Of a DNA stretch of 64,000 nucleotides, positions 9,358 to 19,410 are shown in pieces. The stretch covers positions 3,775,001 through 3,839,000 of the forward strand of contig NC_062983.1 of the NCBI RefSeq assembly GCF_023078275.1, given 5' to 3'. Position 1 is the first letter of the stretch; each line of letters opens with the position of its first letter. This stretch comes from Leguminivora glycinivorella (lineage: Eukaryota; Arthropoda; Insecta; Lepidoptera; Tortricidae). The notes below the pieces were generated by a model that was not told the origin of the DNA, did not search any database, and was given only the letters and a program-made list of their open reading frames with translations. A program made the position numbers and the translations under genes.

Positions 9358-9509
9358 GTGACCTGGGTGGCCGAGCGGAAATAGGCATCTGCCGCGATTG
9401 CAGGGTACGCTGGTTCGATTCCAGCCTCAGGCACTGGAGGCCTTGGTCACTTTTTCTTTCATATGTGTAATTTATTTCGGTTTTAATTTACATTGCTATT
9501 TGCTCAAAT
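9358..9509 (+). mobile_element. tRNA-Ser-like SINE (third tRNA-derived type)
   Basis: A tRNA-like head with A box TGGCCGAGCGG and B box GGTTCGATTCC. It has a T arm CTGG-TTCGATT-CCAG and an anticodon-like arm CTGC-CGCGATT-GCAG (anticodon position CGA, serine). A GTGACC/GGTCAC pair closes the segment, followed by T5 (9451-9455), a Pol III terminator. Position 33 is G instead of T, and the D arm and variable region are irregular, so this is not a working tRNA gene. The tail 'ctttcatatgtgtaatttat' continues into a region shared with other repeats. Confidence 0.65.
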
Positions 9510-9762
9510 TATTGAAAAAATAAACAAACTTTTTGCACTCGATCTAAATTTAAAACACACACATTCCAACCATTCCGCCATTAAAAACCATTCTGGGCAT
9601 TCTGTTCTGTCACTGATTGAGTGAATAAGTGAATGAATGGAATTAGTGAGTCGCGTTAATACAGAATGTTACGCGCTAACAGAATGTTACGCGCTGAGTG
9701 AGCGGCGTTTCACGCAAAGTAACAATGACTGAGTGTAACGAGCTGTCAGTTAGAAGTCGCAT
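9510..9762 (+). repeat. dispersed repeat S, copy 1
   Basis: Matches 14853-15112 on the opposite strand for about 250 bp: TGCACTCGATCTAAATTTAA, ATTCTGGGCATTCTGTTCTG, TCACTGATTGAGTGAATAAG, ACAGAATGTTACGCGC (twice), AAAGTAACAATGACTGAGTG and CTGTCAGTTAGAAGTCGCAT. No domain was found in any frame; class unknown. Confidence 0.75.
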
Positions 9763-9764
9763 TT

Positions 9765-10038
9765 GACGACCGGTCTGGCGTAGCGTGTAGTGACCATGCC
9801 TGCTACGCCGCGGTCCCGGGTTCGAATCCCGGTAAGGGCATTTATTTGTGTGATGAGCACAGATATTTCTTCCTGAGTCATGGATATTTTCTATGTACTA
9901 ATATAAGTATGTATTTGTATATTATATATATCGTTGTTTGAGTACCTTCAACACAAGCCATCTTGACTAATCTTGAGCTTACCGTGGGACTCAGTCAATC
10001 TGTGTAAGACTGTCCTATAATATTTATTTATTTATTAT
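9765..10038 (+). mobile_element. tRNA-derived SINE, family 1, long-tail subfamily
   Basis: GACGACCGGTCTGGCGTAGC head, B box GGTTCGAATCC, then a different 3' half: GAGTACCTTCAACACAAGCC, TTGAGCTTACCGTGGGACTC, AGTCAATCTGTGTAAGACTG. That 3' half is shared with 56083-56330 and 61171-61276 but not with 2656 or 7085, so family 1 has two subfamilies. Confidence 0.88.
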
Positions 10039-10289
10039 TAGAAGTTTCACTTCAAAAAAAAATAGACAGTCATATTGACCAACTACTCTAACTAGACTTT
10101 GGACCACGTACGTTCTTTGAAAGACTCTTTAAGTATAAGGGCGCCTTCCCGGTTTTGTGCCACGTATATCGGGTTTCGTACGTCCGTACATCCAAAATAT
10201 CGTTGGGCGGATACACTGGAGGCAGATCTCTGTGAACTAGGGCGTCGGCGAAAGCTGGCGTTATATCGCTTTAGATCGAGCAAAGTCAG

Positions 10290-10444
10290 GGTACATAGCC
10301 GAATGGCACAAACGCTCACGAAACGAAACGCTCGTAGATATCTGTCTCTATCGCTCGTGCATATTGGCGCGACAGAGCCAGACTACCTTTCACGGTGTTT
10401 CGTTTTCGTTTCGCGTCGCAGAAATGCCATTCGGCTACGGCACC
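10290..10444. mobile_element. palindromic GTAGCCGAATGGCA repeat, near-complete
   Basis: Starts GGTACATAGCCGAATGGCAC and ends AATGCCATTCGGCTACGGCACC. Inside are AAACGCTCACGAAACGAAAC, GCTCGTAGATATCTGTCTCT, TTGGCGCGACAGAGCCAGAC and TTTCGTTTTCGTTTCGCGTC. About 155 bp with inverted ends and no coding, so MITE-like. Confidence 0.85.
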
Positions 10445-10493
10445 AAGTCCCTACTTTTGAGGTCGGATGGTATAGGTTATTTAATCGTATGGC

Positions 10494-10894
10494 AAATTAT
10501 ATCTAAAAGCAATCAGAGTGTAGCCTTGAGCCACGATGTTCAGATCTTCAGCAGGCCCGGGGTATGAGTGGAGTGGGTAACGTTGGAAGATATGTTCAGT
10601 AGTCTGTCCTTCCTCTCCGCATTCGCAGAGTGATGAATCCGTCCAACCCCATTTGTGTGTGGCTGATTTGCAGCGGCCATGACCGGTTCTCAGCCTGTTC
10701 AAGCGACACCAGATTTTCCGAGGAAGATCAAACCCGTTTGGTTTTTCAGTCGGGTCAGATATGTGGCTTTCCCGTGATGTTGCAGACCAATCCGCTTTCC
10801 ACCTATCTGCAATGGTATAGGTAGTGCGACATAAAGTACAAAGAGAATTTAGAGAATAGCTAAAGTATTGATTGTAGAAACACCTCCATGTCAT
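10494..10894 (-). pseudogene. non-LTR retrotransposon ORF2 C-terminus (I/Jockey-like zinc knuckle)
   Basis: The minus-strand frame contains RLNRLRTGHGRCKSATHKWG, then DSSLCECGEEGQTTEHI. That is the C-terminal cysteine/histidine segment that follows RNase H or RT in I/Jockey-type LINEs (pattern LNRLRTG..R......W......C.CG...QT..HI). Only this terminal ~100 residues are left; the upstream RT is missing and the start is not real. A truncated, dead copy. Confidence 0.75.
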
Positions 10895-11114
10895 CTTGGA
10901 TGTGATGTCATCTTGGAGCCACTACTCATTGAGACATTTTATGACTGACATCGCTGATACTAAAAATGTATAATTATTTTCATTAAATTGGAGAGAAAAA
11001 GCGGTACTACGGTACTGATTGAAGATTGAGTAGACTCTTTCAAAATAATGGTATGCTTCTGGAGTGTAGGTATACCGACGACATAAGGTTATTTAGATTC
11101 TACCTTCGATGTCA

Positions 11115-11192
11115 ATATTGGTTTCTATATGACATAGACTACTTTTTGTCTCTTTCTAACGCGAGCGAAGCCGTGGGCAAAAGCTAGTGGAA
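11115..11192 (+). mobile_element. Lep1-type Helitron, 3' end only
   Basis: CTACTTTTTGTCTCTTTCTA, ACGCGAGCGAAGCCGTGGGC, AAAAGCTAGT. The same end closes the complete copy at 56748-56930. The 5' part is missing. Confidence 0.75.
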
Positions 11193-11518
11193 TAATAAAG
11201 GGGATTTTTGTCAAAGTAAAATTTGTACTCAAGAGGTTTTGCATGAACAATTTTTGTAAGGAAATTATTTTATTCTATTTCATTTCTACCAGTTCTCAGT
11301 TTGTTATGTTTAGTTGCGTGTTTTATTGCCCCAGTTGTTAATCGCTGTTGTATTTAAACACTTTTCTAAAACATAACTACCACCGATATTAAACTTAGCT
11401 CGCGATACTTAAACACATAATTACTTCTCTCACGCCATTGTACGTGTATAATTCCATATGCTTACCAAGTGTGGGGTCTTTGCTAAATCACAATGTATAC
11501 AATATACATATAAAAAAA
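11193..11518. other. unassigned sequence
   Basis: AT-rich, with no supported gene or repeat. Confidence 0.3.
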
Positions 11519-11625
11519 AATCGCTTACGCTTCGTAACCGTATCATAGCTAGCTCTCTCTATCGCTCGTCAGTGCCAGACTATGTGACAGCGCGACAGAG
11601 CCAGACTGTGTTTCCGTCACTACGA
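11519..11625. repeat. palindromic GTAGCCGAATGGCA family, fragment
   Basis: 'tcgcttacgcttcgtaaccg', 'tatcatagctagctctctct', 'atcgctcgtcagtgccagac', 'gcgcgacagagccagactgt'. The block order matches 21607-21740; the defining ends are lost. Confidence 0.5.
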
Positions 11626-11674
11626 TTGTCACTTCGGTTAGGCCCGCAGGGTCTCTAGCCAAACGTACAGTCAC

Positions 11675-11805
11675 TTAACACTTTCGCTACCAAGAACCCG
11701 ACTGTCGGGCACACCGCTCGTAGAAGCGTAGCCGATTACATGGGGAAACCCGTATGTAGCGAAAATGTCGTAGCGCCGCGTAGAGCCCGGTTTCGAAAGT
11801 GTTAA
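11675..11805 (-). mobile_element. 131-bp TTAA-flanked MITE, copy 2
   Basis: Reverse orientation of copies 1 and 3. TTAA at 11675-11678 and 11802-11805; ends CACTTTCGCTACCAAGAACC and CACTTTCGAAACCGGGCTC. Same length to the base. It has one visible difference from the others in the middle ('aacccgtatg' against 'aacccatgta' orientation blocks). Confidence 0.85.
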
Positions 11806-11960
11806 AGCCCCGCGTCGGAAGGTTTCCTCGGCTTTATCACGCCAATACGGACGAGCAATATAAAGAGAAACCAAATGATACACGCTTGGCTAGAGGGTCA
11901 GTATAAGGAAGCTCAAATATCTATTCATGTTGTAAATTTTTCCTTTTTTTTAATTTTTGG

Positions 11961-12111
11961 CCAGGCGCCCCACAAGGCGGACTAATGACCTGGTCAAGGT
12001 CGCAGGAGTCTGCTGGATACGAGTGGCGCATGACAGGTCATTGTGGCAATCTTTGGGGGAGGTCTATGTCCAGCAGTGGACGTCTTTCGGCTGATATGAT
12101 GACGATGTCAA
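11961..12111 (+). pseudogene. RTE-like LINE, extreme ORF2 C-terminus and tail
   Basis: Same segment as 56403-56582: GGCGGACTAATGACCTGGTC (from the arginine-rich RPxxRWxDD-type segment), GTCGCAGGAGTCTGCTGGAT, GGTCATTGTGGCAATCTTTG, GAGGTCTATGTCCAGCAGTG, GACGTCTTTCGGCTGATATG. The frame is broken. The tail has ATGATGA repeats, usual for this LINE group. Confidence 0.65.
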
Positions 12112-12689
12112 ATTCATTGCATCAAAATTACTGATGAAGCGATTGACCTAAAGTTTATCTTCCACTGGATTACTCCAAAAGTCGAATCGCTTCTCGCAAC
12201 CGAGAATAGCAAGCGAGAAGCAATTCTACTCGCTGTCGGTTTTACGACTAAACCATTCTGTCACTGTCACGGGTTTAGAGAATTTAACTATTAAAATATT
12301 CGTGAAATTAATCGTAAAGTTAATCAGTTTAATCACTAAACACAATGAAAGCAATATTTAAACATTATCATCACACGAAATAATTTCTCACATAAATAGT
12401 AAATAAGATAAAATAATTAGGGTACCGCAGGCCAGATTTCTTATCTGTCTGACCCTTCGTATAAATTGTTCTCAAGGTCGTTCACCCGTAATATTGCGGG
12501 TTATAAGGTTGGCGCACATTTACACATGACACAGCATAAGATAGCTAGAATGGCAATACCAAAGGGGCACATATTTTAAACATGTAAAATGGAGTAACTC
12601 ACGTATAATTGTCGAAAATGGCTTATCTTTACGGCGCACATATTTTGTTGTCGTGATCTGTTGGAAGCCATAGCGAGTGCGGACTTCTG
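12112..12689. other. unassigned sequence
   Basis: No supported gene. 'agcgagaagcaattctactcgct' and neighbouring text form short dyads, but no element boundaries are seen. Confidence 0.3.
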
Positions 12690-12852
12690 TGGCCCATTTC
12701 ACCACAGTGACACTGACATTTACACTGACAATGCTGTGCCTATTTCTGGGTTGATGAGTAACATCAGTTCAGTCAATATTGCCTGTTAAACAGGCAATTG
12801 AACGGCGAAGTGTCGCAGTCGGGCAACAAATGTCACTGTGGTGAAACAGGCT
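12690..12852. mobile_element. short TIR element, TTTCACCACAGTGACA ends
   Basis: Left CCCATTTCACCACAGTGACA; the right end in reverse complement is CCTGTTTCACCACAGTGACA. 163 bp, non-coding. A central GCCTGTTAAACAGGC palindrome lies at about 12780. Confidence 0.75.
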
Positions 12853-14061
12853 ACCAACCGAAGGACAGAGAGGGTATTGTCCTGTGGTTCATAACTTCTG
12901 TAGGGTTAGCACATGATTAGGGCGAGATTATTTCCCCTCGAGATAGATTAGCTGTATGTCAATACAGAATTTGATGTGATCATAAACGTGGCTAAAAGTT
13001 GCATTCATTGTATAAATAAATTGAATTGAATAGCAACCACAAATGTTAACTTAAACCAAAAATAACACATTTCAAAATAACACCTTACTTATAGAAAATT
13101 TCAAAACTTCAAAAAGGAATAAAGCTGTTTCTACGTTGTATCAAGTTCTCACGTTTCATAAATAAATAATTTAATAAACCATTTTGTACCGAAAGCTTGC
13201 GTTGTGAAGTGTACGTTGAGGTTTAGCAGTCACTCTGTCACGTAAGGCCCATAATTACTCAATTTAGCTTGACATTCTGTTTGAGCCATCTTTGTTTTGT
13301 AAATTCTATCAGATTACGTAGATGGAGATAAATATTGTCTCAGGATGTAGGTTGTACCTATTATTGTGTATTTCAATATCTTCTTATCTGTATGACCTTC
13401 CTATGTCTGTTTTTTTCCCCAATAAAGAAAATAAAATAAAATATATCAACATCTCTTACCTACACCGTCCTTTCGCATCATTTGGTAACTATATAATAAT
13501 ATAGGTACAAATAAAACAAGAGACTTAATGAAGACAAGTAAACTTATTTTTAATACTTTTGACGATTCTTCATTTTCAGAAATATAAATAACTTTCTTTT
13601 GTTAGTAGCGTGTTAATAATAAAATACTACCTACATAAATATATACAAATTCGATAGTTCTGAAAACTTTGCGAGGGCATGAACTTTCGAACGGGTCCTT
13701 ATGTACTGAAATAAGGGAAAATACCCTCTTCCTACGTTACCACAAAAGTATTTAAGGTTTAATTTAATGATAAGTACTTTTAATTCAGGCCTGATGAGCG
13801 GAAACATGTTTCTGGGTTCAAGAGGAAAGACAAACAGACATAAGCGGGCATGAAAATAAACGTATTAAAACTTGGAGTGAAGTAATTGTGGGTTACGTCA
13901 GACGGCGGTTTAATTTTGCGGGGTTTATTCTTGCCATTCACTATACAATTGGCTTAATGTATACTTTTTCTAAGACTTAGAAATATAAATATATTATCGT
14001 GCTAGAAGAATTGCTTGTTTGAGCGCTTTGATTGGAATTTTGTACCAAAGTCACATCTCGG
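12853..14061. other. unassigned AT-rich sequence
   Basis: No gene, and no repeat shared with the rest of the window was recognised in these 1.2 kb. Confidence 0.35.
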
Positions 14062-14376
14062 ACATCATCATCATCCTCCTCGCGTTATCCTGGCACTTGC
14101 CACGGCCCATGGGAGCCTGAGGTCCGCTTTGACAATAATCCCAAGATTTGGCGTAGGTACTAGTTTTACGAAAGCGACTGCCATCTGAACTTTCAACCCG
14201 AAGGGTAACTAGGCCTTATTGGCAATTAGTCCGGTTTCCTCACGATGTTTTCCTTCACCGAAAAGCGATAGGCAAATAGCAAAATTTTTAATAATATAAC
14301 ATTTCGCACATAAGTTCCGAAAAACTCATTCTCCAGATAGAAAGTGGCACGCTCTTACTGCTAGGCCACCAGCGCT
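14062..14376 (-). mobile_element. tRNA-derived SINE, family 2, near full length
   Basis: On the minus strand: GCGCTGGTGGCCTAGCAGTA (A-box region), then AACATCGTGAGGAAACCGGA, AGTTACCCTTCGGGTTGAAA, GTCGCTTTCGTAAAACTAGT, CTTGGGATTATTGTCAAAGC, CTCAGGCTCCCATGGGCCGT, and GCGAGGAGGATGATGATGAT. The B-box region expected as GGTTCGAATCCC is degraded here, so the copy is old. Confidence 0.85.
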
Positions 14377-14852
14377 TCTCGCACTTCACACACACACCTA
14401 TATAAACTAGTCGATACGCTCGTGTTTCAATTTCAGAGAACTCCACTTACTCAGGTACCAATATTAGCACGAGAAGTTCAACAAAAACTATGCTCCCTTG
14501 CGAAACAATCTAGTATTACCTCCTCGCTATAAGTTTCTATTATCATGAAACTTCACAAGTACCAACAACGTGTAACAACTTCGCCAACTCAAAAGATTAA
14601 CTATAAACATTAACCATGGAGCTAGTTTTACAAACAAACGTCAAACTTGTTCGACGTTTATTCGCAACGTGAACAGAGGGCCTTACGTCGGCTATTCCAA
14701 GTTGCCTTAGGAGTAACGAATAACGCCTCTATGTTACTTGGAAAGTTTTAACACAATATAAGTTGGGATCCGCAATAAATTTTCGGGCGGTTTTTTGTTT
14801 ATTTAAGGACATTTTCATGAACAATATTATGTTTTTTTTTAAGTGAGACCTT
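14377..14852. other. unassigned sequence
   Basis: No recognised gene or repeat. Confidence 0.3.
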
Positions 14853-15112
14853 CTCATGCGACTTCTAACTGACAGCGCGTAACACTCAGTCATTGTTACT
14901 TTGCGTGGAATGCCGCTCACTCGGCGCGTAACATTCTGTCAGCGCGTAGTATTCTGTCTCAACGCGACTCACTCATTCCATTCATTCACTTAATCACTCA
15001 GTCACTGACAGAACAGAATGCCCAGAATGGTTTTGAATGGCGGAATGGTTGGTTGGAATGTGCTTGTTTCATATTTAGATCGAGTGCAAAATGTGTTTTT
15101 TTGATAAGGACT
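14853..15112 (-). repeat. dispersed repeat S, copy 2
   Basis: Reverse of 9510-9762: ATGCGACTTCTAACTGACAG, CACTCAGTCATTGTTACTTT, GCGCGTAACATTCTGTCAGC, CAGAACAGAATGCCCAGAAT, TATTTAGATCGAGTGCAAAA. The tandem ACAGAATGTTACGCGC pair is kept in both copies. Confidence 0.75.
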
Positions 15113-16019
15113 GTATCGTTAATTATGGGGACAAAACAAACCTCGTCTAAATGTTGACATGTGCATAATTTCGTATTATTATGGTCCGAGAGTATGATCT
15201 GAAGGTATTGGTAAGTACTATTTGATATAAGAAGGTCTGATTTTTTTTTTATTTTAGGGACTTTATGGTACTTTCATTAAGGTCTAGTAAATACATTTCG
15301 GACAACCCCTAATCTGGCTTAATTTGAGAATATCTCAAAGAATCTTTGTACGATTTCGACAAACAAAGGTTAATATGCTGAAAAAATATATTTTTTAAGA
15401 GTCCTCTTCATGGTTGTTAAATTGGGTACTTGCAGAATAAATGCGGTGAATTTATATAATTTAAAAAAACGCATTTTTGAGTAACGTTCCGGATTGCCGT
15501 AAATTTTTGATACAAGCAGGATGAGAGAAATAGATAAAAAAAATTAGGCATAGGCCAATGTCTAATAGACATTCATGGTGTTTGAACAGTGCCTAAACCA
15601 GATCGATATAAACAGTGTATGATAGTTAAATTCGACATCAAAGTCGGAGTTAGCGTAAGCGCCATGCCATATTCTCTAAATGGCCGCCATACACAGATCA
15701 TAAACTTTATTTTTTTTAAATAACAGTGGCTAGACTATGTCTAGATATCCTGCTTTGTGGATCATGTGTCGTTGAGGTTCGCACTGTACAATTTTTTTTC
15801 GCAATTGTGTCGTCTTGTAAGCACTTTGTGAATTTTCTAGTAGCATTTGTCCGAAATCGTAATTGGTACTCGGGAGGATTAAGTCAATGCTGTCTAAACC
15901 ACATGCTTTACGTCGAGTTTCTAGGACAAAATGCGTACCTTATTATGTGCCTTATTAAGCCCATGTCTTGTTATAAGAAAAAAATATAATAGCAAATAAA
16001 TACGGCTACTCAAAGTTGT
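15113..16019. other. unassigned sequence
   Basis: AT-rich. One 87-codon frame (15726-15989) has no recognisable domain and atypical composition. Nothing supported. Confidence 0.35.
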
Positions 16020-16084
16020 ATCCATATTTAACGATACAGTCTTTAATTTGAGCAAATAGAAATGTAAAATAATTTAAAACAGTA

Positions 16085-16197
16085 AAAGATGGACGTAACT
16101 AACGCAAAAACGTGATGGTCACTTGAGAAAATGTTTTTGAGGTTATGTTAGGAAGTTTCACTTATTCCGCGCGGAGGGACTCCACAGACTGTTTTTT
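16085..16197 (-). repeat. dispersed repeat R, reverse copy
   Basis: Reverse complement reads GTGGAGTCCCTCCGCGCGGA, AAACTTCCTAACATAACCTC, AAGTGACCATCACGTTTTTG, GCGTTAGTTACGTCCATCTT. Matches 9148-9290. Confidence 0.7.
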
Positions 16198-16329
16198 TAT
16201 AAAAATATGGAGAGGATAGTGCGGTAAAAATAGCTTAGTACCTAATTGGCGATCGAATGAAAAACGTGCAGTCGGAAAGCTCAGTCGGCCTAGTCAAAAT
16301 GTTGTTAAAAAAATCGTTGACCCTAAACG

Positions 16330-16436
16330 CCGATCGTTTTTCGATTTCTCGCGACAATATCAAAGGGCGATAGAAATAGCAAGCTACGATAAGGACATTT
16401 TCATAAGCGTTTGTGCATTTGGATACTTACCCAGGT
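16330..16436. repeat. palindromic GTAGCCGAATGGCA family, decayed
   Basis: 'ctcgcgacaatatcaaaggg', 'cgatagaaatagcaagctac', 'ttttcataagcgtttgtgca', 'tttggatacttaccc' retain the block order with many changes. Confidence 0.4.
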
Positions 16437-16545
16437 ACCTACCGATGGGTCAATGAGGTCCGGAAAGTGCCGTGTGAACTTCAAGCGACTGAATGCCATC
16501 AGATCGCACAGGACAGGTGCGATTGGCGAAGTCTGTAGGAGGTAG

Positions 16546-16690
16546 GGCACAGCGAATGATACCGCTTTGTGTGGTAGGGCACAGCATAGCGGATATATTC
16601 TAACTTGAATCTAGAGCAGAGCCCAACTGGGGAAGTATCTCCGCCTTACAGAGGACCGCAGCCAAATAGCACTAAACCCTACTCATTATA
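16546..16690 (+). mobile_element. dispersed retroposon U, truncated copy
   Basis: GTGTGGTAGGGCACAGCATA, GCGGATATATTCTAACTTGA, TCTAGAGCAGAGCCCAACTG, GGGAAGTATCTCCGCCTTAC, AGCACTAAACCCTACTCAT. These match 17405-17570 almost throughout; the rest of the element is absent. Confidence 0.7.
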
Positions 16691-17404
16691 TGATACTTGC
16701 AAATAAAGTTAATAAAGAATGTAATATTTCTAATTATTTCTAATGAAACGCATATTTTCTAGTAAACTTTCATAACACTCAAGATTTTTTCTCACGATTT
16801 ATTGCAACAGCCATACCCAAGTAATTAATTATCGTTCCCGTACCAAAGACAGAAAACAAATGTTACGCGCCGAGTCCGCGCAATAAATATGAAACTTCGA
16901 GTTGTAACGAGGGTTGGGGCAACTTGTACCAACGGTAAGTTGTTGCCACAGAACTTGGGCTAAGATACGGTGCAGGGAATTTCTAACCTCGTCTGTTGTT
17001 TGTGGCAATAAATAGATACTAACAACATTCGGATTGACACTGCAAATAAGTCGTCTAGGATTTATTGACTATAATATTGTTATAAAACACGATAAAACTA
17101 GATTACATCAAACAAAAATAAATGAAACTGTGAAAAAAATAATCAAAATCTAAATCAAGACTATCAAATACGTTAAATATTCTTTAAAAAATATACGGAC
17201 AGATTTGTGTTTTAATTTGTCTGTTTTGTAGGTACACTACATATTTTCCAGATTTTAGATAAACATCGTTTGGTCTAAACCACTTATTTGGACTAACTTA
17301 AGTATTAATATGGTAACCTATTAAAGTCAGATTTTATGTATCAAACGAAAAAGTATAAAGGAAACATCTTAATAACAAACTATAAATGTAATAAACGAAA
17401 TTGT
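16691..17404. other. unassigned AT-rich sequence
   Basis: No recognised gene or repeat. Confidence 0.3.
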
Positions 17405-17823
17405 AGGAAGTAGGACATAGAGAATGATATTCTACTTTGTGTGGTAGGGCACAGCATAGCGGATATCATCTCGCTAGAATCTAGAGCAGAGCCCAACTGG
17501 GGAAGTACCTCCGCCTTACAGAAGACCGCAGCCCAATAGCACTAGACCCTACTCATAGTGTTGTGTTCCTGCCGGTGAGTAAGGCTGCCAGAGGGTACGG
17601 TGTGCTGGTGACAGAAGGATCTACGGAACTGATTTGTTCCGTCTATTGTCCTTTAAGTCGTCGGCATCCCGGACCCTCCTTAAAGCTTGAAGTTTCTAAT
17701 GGATTGGCAATGCGCATGTGACACTCCTTGAGTTGCAGGCGTCCATAGATTACGGTGACCGCTTTCCATCAGGCGGACCATATGCTTGTTGGCCACCGAC
17801 GTAGTATCAAAAAATTGCCTGTA
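17405..17823 (+). mobile_element. dispersed retroposon U, longer copy with A-rich end
   Basis: Starts like 16546, then AGTGTTGTGTTCCTGCCGGT, GAGTAAGGCTGCCAGAGGGT, GGATTGGCAATGCGCATGTG, TTGCAGGCGTCCATAGATTA, TTTCCATCAGGCGGACCATA and 'ggccaccgacgtagtatcaaaaaa'. The ending resembles lepidopteran LINE 3' ends (CCATCAGGCGGNCC). It is non-coding, so either a LINE 3'UTR or a SINE derived from one. Confidence 0.65.
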
Positions 17824-17878
17824 CCTACGCTACATTTTTGGGCAACACATATTGCTCTGCATATTTAAAAAAAATTTA

Positions 17879-18010
17879 AGCGGGTTACTCACGTATTAAG
17901 TCGATATAGCGTTCGACATGTTTCGGTTCAATTTCGAGAACCTTTCTCAAGAGTAGCGACCCCGCCTTTACAATTAAAAAAAAAATATAGTCTCACGGGA
18001 GTTTTATACA
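17879..18010 (-). repeat. dispersed repeat matching 4377-4651
   Basis: TTAAGCGGGTTACTCACGTA, TTAAGTCGATATAGCGTTCG, ACATGTTTCGGTTCAATTTC, GAGAACCTTTCTCAAGAGTA, then TCTCACGGGAGTTTTATA. Reverse of the right half of the 4.4-kb copy. Confidence 0.7.
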
Positions 18011-18483
18011 TATTGCCCTGGTTTATAACATTATCATCTTATTTATATCTCACCCTAAGTAAATAACAGATGAGAATACAAATTCCCCACCTGTATCTGC
18101 TACTATATACCAACGTAAAGTTGTAGCCACAGAACTCCGCCGCAACCTTCTTGTAAGATTTACTCGCTAAGTTCCTGTCGCGCCCTGTTGCCGCTTTTTC
18201 AGGTTAATTACCATTTACTAAGGGCCTTGCACATTGTTAGATTAGTTTGGATTAAGTGAGTCATTACTATACCTAGATATTTTTCTGCCACGAACGTCGT
18301 TCCTCGACAATCTTTTTATCGATAAATAGCCTTATATAAGGTTATTGATTACCCCTAACAATAATCTCTAAAATCTTGAATACTCATGTAAGAAATTGTG
18401 TAAACTATTTAAATATGGTTCGTTTTATTATTATTGTCCATTTATTTTCTAACATGTCACATTTGTATAAAACATTAATGTTA
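18011..18483. other. unassigned sequence
   Basis: No recognised gene or repeat. Confidence 0.3.
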
Positions 18484-18990
18484 TACACCCTGTTTTTATT
18501 GAATTCCGTTAACTTTAAGGGAAGATTCTTTAGTTCAAATACAATCAATTTCTCTACGAAACTAGCCTCTTAACTCTTAGTGCGTTTTACATTATACGAT
18601 CCGATATCGGATGTCGGACCGATATCCCATACATTACAGGCGCCATCTTGGATTTTTTCCATTAAAATCCTTCCGACTTCCGATATCGGATCGGATAATG
18701 TGAAAACGGACTAACGGTTATCGAATTATTAAAAAAATAATTTAATTACTGAACACGTGTGTGGCATTATCACTTCCTAATGTTATTTGTTTTGACATGT
18801 GACGTCAAACACTTGGAAATGAATTTAATGTTAATGATTAAGGTCCTCTACAAATTAATCCATTTATTGTGTATGGAAACGAAAAAAAAAATTTTTTTAG
18901 AATTTAACAAAAAGCGATATACAGGGTGGTTTCTGATGATGAACCTAACCGCGTGTCGAATTTAACGGAAAACAAAAAAAAAACGGTGTA
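18484..18990 (+). mobile_element. T1 element, complete copy with nested MITE
   Basis: TACACCCTGTTTTTATTGAA on the left and TACACCGTTTTTTTTTTGTT on the right (reverse complement), each preceded by TA, with CCGTTAA blocks inside both ends. The body includes CTTTAAGGGAAGATTCTTTA, GAAACTAGCCTCTTAACT, ACACGTGTGTGGCATTATCA, GCGATATACAGGGTGGTTTC and GATGATGAACCTAACCGCGT. The TA target suggests the Tc1/mariner superfamily. It is non-coding and carries the 132-bp MITE at 18580-18711. Confidence 0.8.
18580..18711. mobile_element. MITE with GTGCGTTTT ends, TWA target (PIF/Harbinger-like)
   Basis: Left GTGCGTTTTACATTATACGA with TCCGATATCGGATGTCGG; the right end in reverse complement is GTCCGTTTTCACATTATCCG with ATCCGATATCGGAAGTCGG. 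Flanked by TTA and TAA. The empty site in the T1 copy at 4915-5236 reads ...ctgTAAcgg, supporting a TAA target with one flank mutated. The ATCCGATATCGG motif is itself palindromic. Confidence 0.75.
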
Positions 18991-19240
18991 TACCTACAGA
19001 TCAATTCAAGCTTATATTCAATAAACGGGCACGGCAATAATTAATGACATATTATAATGTAAGTTATCGATGAATGTAAGTTATCGGAAGGAAGTCACTA
19101 GTGTCATTTCGTTCGAGCCAGAAAAATATCTAGGTATAGTCATTAAATTAAACGTATGGAAACTGTAAAGATGTGACTAAGGGTTTCTCAAACCTATCGG
19201 TTTTTAAGAGTTTTGAATGATTCACGGTTATTTTCATTAG

Positions 19241-19333
19241 ACTTATATTGACCGGGATATAGACCGTGATTACCTTTTTGATTTTTCAAAAATCAAAAAG
19301 GTAATCACGGTCTATATCCCGGTCAATATAAGT
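19241..19333. repeat. perfect palindrome, 46-bp arms, 1-bp centre
   Basis: ACTTATATTGACCGGGATAT begins the left arm at 19241 and its exact reverse complement ends at 19333. All 46 positions pair around a single C at 19287. It is followed at once by a (GAAAAT)n tract. Confidence 0.95.
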
Positions 19334-19410
19334 GAATGAAATGAAAATGAAAATGAAAATGAAAATGAAAATGAAAATGAAAATGAAAATGAAAAATGAA
19401 AATGAAAAAG
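19334..19410. repeat. (GAAAAT)n microsatellite
   Basis: About eleven GAAAAT or GAAATG units with one A6 irregularity, directly against the right arm of the perfect palindrome. Confidence 0.9.

Noticed and set aside
10140..10200. Possible single diverged unit of the 369-750 minisatellite ('aagggcgccttcccgg')
   Set aside because: Only a short partial similarity; the second hairpin does not pair.
10099..10506. 135-codon plus-strand frame
   Set aside because: It crosses the palindromic GTAGCCGAATGGCA repeat, and related copies carry stops. No domain.
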